Positions 61,714 to 64,000 of a DNA stretch of 64,000 nucleotides are shown here, piece by piece. Position 1 is the first letter of the stretch. The number at the start of each line of letters is the position of its first letter. The notes under the pieces were generated by a model. That model made no database searches. It was not told the origin of the DNA and saw only the letters and a list, made by a program, of their open reading frames with translations. The stretch is from UBA10649 sp037130755 (lineage in GTDB: Bacteria; Actinomycetota; Actinomycetes; S36-B12), in the NCBI GenBank assembly GCA_037130755.1, contig JBAXSI010000009.1, positions 1 to 64,000 on the forward strand, written 5' to 3'. Position numbers and translations under genes: made by a program.

Positions 61714-62448
61714 ATGGTCCCCTCCTGCCTGCTCCTCACCCTTGCCCTCGGCCTGGGTGCGCCCGCGGCTCCCCTCCCGGCCCCCGGCCAATGGCCGGTG
61801 GATCCGCCCACCATCGTCCGGGCGTTCTCGCCGCCGGCCGTCTCCTGGGGAGCCGGCCACCGAGGAGTCGACCTGGCTGCCAGCACGGGGCAGCCGGTCA
61901 GGTCGATGGCGGCCGGCGTGATCGGGTTCGTCGGCGTCGTGGCGGGCGTGCCCGTGGTCGCGGTCGGCTATCCCGGCCAGCCGGGTCTTCGGTCGACCTA
62001 CGAGCCGGTCGTGCCTCTAGTGGCCGTCGGCGACGACGTCGAGGCCGGCACCGTGATCGGAACGGTGGCGGACAGCGGCGGCCATTGCGGAGGCGCGGCC
62101 GGCTGCCTGCATGTCGGCCTGCGGACCGACTCGCGCTACCTCGATCCGCGTCTGCTCGTCGCCCGCGTGCCGGCCATCCTCAAGCCACCGTCCCGAATGG
62201 CCATCCGAACTCGCCAGGCGACGGGCTCACTCCGGCTCGGACTCCAGGGCGGCCCGCGGGTGCGCCTGGGCGAACGTGGCCCGCAGTCGCTCCACCGACA
62301 CATGGGTGTACCGCTGCGTGGTCGCCAGCGAAGAGTGGCCGAGCAGTTCTTGCACGGTGCGCAGGTCGGCCCCACCTTCGAGCACGTGCGTCGCTGCGGT
62401 GTGCCGGAGTCCGTGCGGGGCGATGCTCGGCACGCCTGCGTCCGATGA
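61714..62448 (+). CDS. M23 family metallopeptidase-like secreted protein
   Basis: A 244-residue protein with a signal segment (about 1-22) and a LytM/M23 domain at about 30-150. Visible features are GAGHRGVDLAASTGQPVRSMAAG (given in part) with the first His and Asp, and CLHVGLR near the end, where the usual H-x-H reads C-x-H. It probably trims or binds peptidoglycan. The M23 domain ends near 62180; the remaining 90 residues run antisense across the end of xerC and look non-native, so the true stop may have been lost. The position between rpsB and xerC is conserved in actinobacteria. Confidence 0.7.
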   Translation: MVPSCLLLTLALGLGAPAAPLPAPGQWPVDPPTIVRAFSPPAVSWGAGHRGVDLAASTGQPVRSMAAGVIGFVGVVAGVPVVAVGYPGQPGLRSTYEPVVPLVAVGDDVEAGTVIGTVADSGGHCGGAAGCLHVGLRTDSRYLDPRLLVARVPAILKPPSRMAIRTRQATGSLRLGLQGGPRVRLGERGPQSLHRHMGVPLRGRQRRVAEQFLHGAQVGPTFEHVRRCGVPESVRGDARHACVR

Positions 62449-63192
62449 CAGTCGATGGACCACTCGGCGCACCGTCCGCTGGTCGATGCGCGAGCCGCGG
62501 GCGCCCACGAAGAGCGGGCCACGCGGTCCCGACGCGGGTGTCAGCGATCCGCGAACAGCGAGCCAGTCGGTGAGCGCCCGCTCCGCAGGGACGCCATAAG
62601 GCACCGTCCGCTGCTTGCCGCCCTTGCCCAGGACGCGCAGTGTCCGGCTCCCCGGATCGACATCATCGACGTCCACCGAGCACAGTTCCGCCACGCGGAT
62701 TCCCGTCGCGTACAGCAGTTCCACCATGGCTCGATTGCGAATCGCGACGGGGTCGCCGTCGTCGGCCGCCACTGCCGCGACGTCCATCACTGCCGTCGCC
62801 TCGGCGGCGTCCAGCACGGTGGGGAGGGTGCGAGCCACGCGCGGACTGGCCAGCCGCTCCCCGACGTCGGTGTCGGCGAGGCCTCGCCTGGCACACCAGC
62901 CCGTGAAGGCTCGGGCCGACGCCGCCCGCCTGGCGATCGTCGCCCGTGACATGCCGTGCGCGCCGTGCAGAGCCAGCCAGGCGCGCAGGTCGCCGAGGGA
63001 GATCGCGCCGGGAGACACGACCCCGCGAGCTGTCACGAACGCGAGCAGGTCACTCACATCGCCGGTGTACGCCCTTACGGTGTGCGGACTGCGGCCGCGC
63101 TCGTCGCGCACGTGCGCGACGAAGCCCTCGAGCGCCTCGGCCAAAGCAGTGGGCAGGCGAGCAGGCTCAGCGGCTGGCTCGGCGGCGGTCAC
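62227..63192 (-). CDS. xerC: tyrosine recombinase XerC-type
   Basis: A 321-residue site-specific recombinase for chromosome dimer resolution. An N-terminal SAM-like core-binding domain (about 15-105) precedes the catalytic domain. The active residues are visible: Arg in ATGIRVAEL, Lys in GKGGKQR, H-x-x-R in HGLRHTAATH, His in LLGHSSLATT and the nucleophile Tyr in TQRYTHV. The GTG at 63192 gives the usual length, although its GGGGAG is too close to be a good ribosome site. A GTG 63 bases upstream is an alternative. Its 3' end is overlapped antisense by the M23 frame. Confidence 0.92.
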   Translation of the reverse strand: MTAAEPAAEPARLPTALAEALEGFVAHVRDERGRSPHTVRAYTGDVSDLLAFVTARGVVSPGAISLGDLRAWLALHGAHGMSRATIARRAASARAFTGWCARRGLADTDVGERLASPRVARTLPTVLDAAEATAVMDVAAVAADDGDPVAIRNRAMVELLYATGIRVAELCSVDVDDVDPGSRTLRVLGKGGKQRTVPYGVPAERALTDWLAVRGSLTPASGPRGPLFVGARGSRIDQRTVRRVVHRLSSDAGVPSIAPHGLRHTAATHVLEGGADLRTVQELLGHSSLATTQRYTHVSVERLRATFAQAHPRAALESEPE

Positions 63193-63281
63193 CTCCCCAT
63201 GGTGACAAGGCCGCGGCGGATCGCTCGTCAGGCGCGCGGCCAAGTGTGGATTCACGCGTTGGCCTTCCGACCCCAATGACG

Positions 63282-64000
63282 TCAGGCGCGCCCCGGGGCC
63301 AGTCGCCATCCGCCCGGCTCGTGCGTGACCCAGCCCGCGGCCTCCAGCACACCCAGTGCGGCCCACGTGTCCTCGGCTGCCAGGCCTGCCAGCCGGCTGG
63401 CCTCCTGGGGGTCGACTGCCCGGCGACCGGGCAACGCGTCGAGCACTCGACGTTCGACCACGGTCAGCGCATCGCGCTCGGACCTGCGGCCATGGCCGCC
63501 TCCCTCCGGCCTGCCGAGGTCGAGCATGCCGAGGATCTCGTCGACCGAGCCGACCAGAACCGCCTGCGCATCCCGGATCATGCGATGACAGCCGGCGGAG
63601 GCCGGGGAGGTCACTGGCCCGGGCACCGCGAACAGTGGACGGTTCATGGCGGTGGCCGCTTGAGCCGTGGCCATCGTCCCCGATCGCTCTGCTGCCTCGA
63701 CGACGACGGTGGCCCGCGTGAGGGCCGCGATCACGCGGTTGCGGGTGAGGAATCGCTGCCGGCGCACGGACTCCCCCATCGGCGACTCGCTCACGACCAG
63801 CCCGTCATCGGCGATCCGGGCGATCAGCGCATCGTGTGCGCGTGGGTAAGGCACATCGACCCCGCCGGCCAGCACGCAGCCCGTCATGCCGTCGGCGGCG
63901 AGTGCTCCACGGTGCGCGGCCGCGTCGATGCCGAAGGCGCCTCCCGACACGATGGCCCAGCCCTCGCCCGCGAGTTCCGCCGCCCAGCAGCGGGCCACCT
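63282..64000 (-). CDS. dprA: DNA-processing protein DprA (5' end beyond the window)
   Basis: The C-terminal 238 or so residues of DprA, the RecA loader for incoming single-stranded DNA. The Rossmann-like core is recognised by VSGGAFGIDAAAHRGAL, GGVDVPYPRAH, RNRVIAALTRATVVVEAAERSGTMATAQAA (given in part) and FAVPGPVTSPASAGCH. A C-terminal winged-helix region follows (about 180-238). The gene runs off the right edge, so its start and N-terminal SAM region are not seen. It is followed 89 bases later by xerC, as in other actinobacteria. Confidence 0.93.
   Translation of the reverse strand, partial: VARCWAAELAGEGWAIVSGGAFGIDAAAHRGALAADGMTGCVLAGGVDVPYPRAHDALIARIADDGLVVSESPMGESVRRQRFLTRNRVIAALTRATVVVEAAERSGTMATAQAATAMNRPLFAVPGPVTSPASAGCHRMIRDAQAVLVGSVDEILGMLDLGRPEGGGHGRRSERDALTVVERRVLDALPGRRAVDPQEASRLAGLAAEDTWAALGVLEAAGWVTHEPGGWRLAPGRA

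Overview
The window is a 64 kb stretch of a high-GC actinobacterial chromosome. Three things point to this: strong G/C bias at third codon positions, many GTG starts, and housekeeping blocks at both ends in the order known from Actinomycetes. The right end, on the minus strand, runs dprA (cut by the window edge) - xerC - (M23 peptidase on plus) - rpsB - tsf - pyrH - frr - cdsA - rlmN. The left end, also minus, runs dxr - rseP - ispG - DUF4081 acetyltransferase. No rRNA, tRNA, CRISPR array, transposase or phage gene was seen. Genus and species cannot be named from the sequence alone; an F420-type oxidoreductase fits Actinobacteria.

Between dxr and rlmN lie about 51 kb of catabolic and redox genes. 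(1) About 4.7-10.5 kb: a PucR-type regulator divergent from GABA aminotransferase gabT, a small secreted protein, then a saccharopine-dehydrogenase-like oxidoreductase coupled to an agmatinase-family ureohydrolase. (2) About 10.6-19.5 kb: a probable gamma-butyrobetaine/L-carnitine catabolic regulon. It holds an NDP-forming acyl-CoA synthetase, TetR, two hotdog thioesterases, a CaiD-like hydratase, an acyl-CoA dehydrogenase, a BKACE (DUF849) enzyme, carnitine dehydrogenase and a glycine-betaine-type Rieske oxygenase. Two matching TetR-like operators frame it. (3) About 19.6-26.9 kb: a PuuB-like FAD oxidase, a polyamine ABC transporter (potC-potB-potA-potD order on the map) and an aminoaldehyde dehydrogenase; with gabT these form a putrescine/polyamine-to-succinate route. 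(4) 27-37.4 kb: a MocR regulator divergent from a reductive pyrimidine operon (beta-ureidopropionase, dihydropyrimidinase, malonate-semialdehyde dehydrogenase, an LLM/F420 oxidoreductase and a four-gene ABC importer). (5) 37.4-42.4 kb: DUF3097 protein, then Lrp regulator - class III aminotransferase - FMN split-barrel protein - second PuuB-like oxidase, all overlapping. (6) 42.4-48.3 kb: a multiheme c-type cytochrome locus (8-motif cytochrome with Ig-like domains, anchored NHL propeller, anchored TPR protein, and a divergent 6-heme cytochrome). (7) 48.4-56 kb: a VOC protein, a glutarate/short-chain acyl-CoA cluster (aldehyde dehydrogenase, glutaryl-CoA-type dehydrogenase, GntR regulator with three near-identical operators, class III CoA-transferase, propionyl-CoA synthetase) and a K+-type channel.

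Taken together the region converts small nitrogenous compounds (carnitine and betaines, polyamines, pyrimidines, probably lysine-derived C5 acids) to central metabolites. It has several local regulators whose DNA sites can be proposed from inverted repeats. The observations most worth testing are the complete carnitine regulon with an ADP-forming synthetase, the pyrimidine operon that has an F420-type LLM enzyme but no dihydropyrimidine dehydrogenase, and the multiheme cytochrome/NHL/TPR locus.
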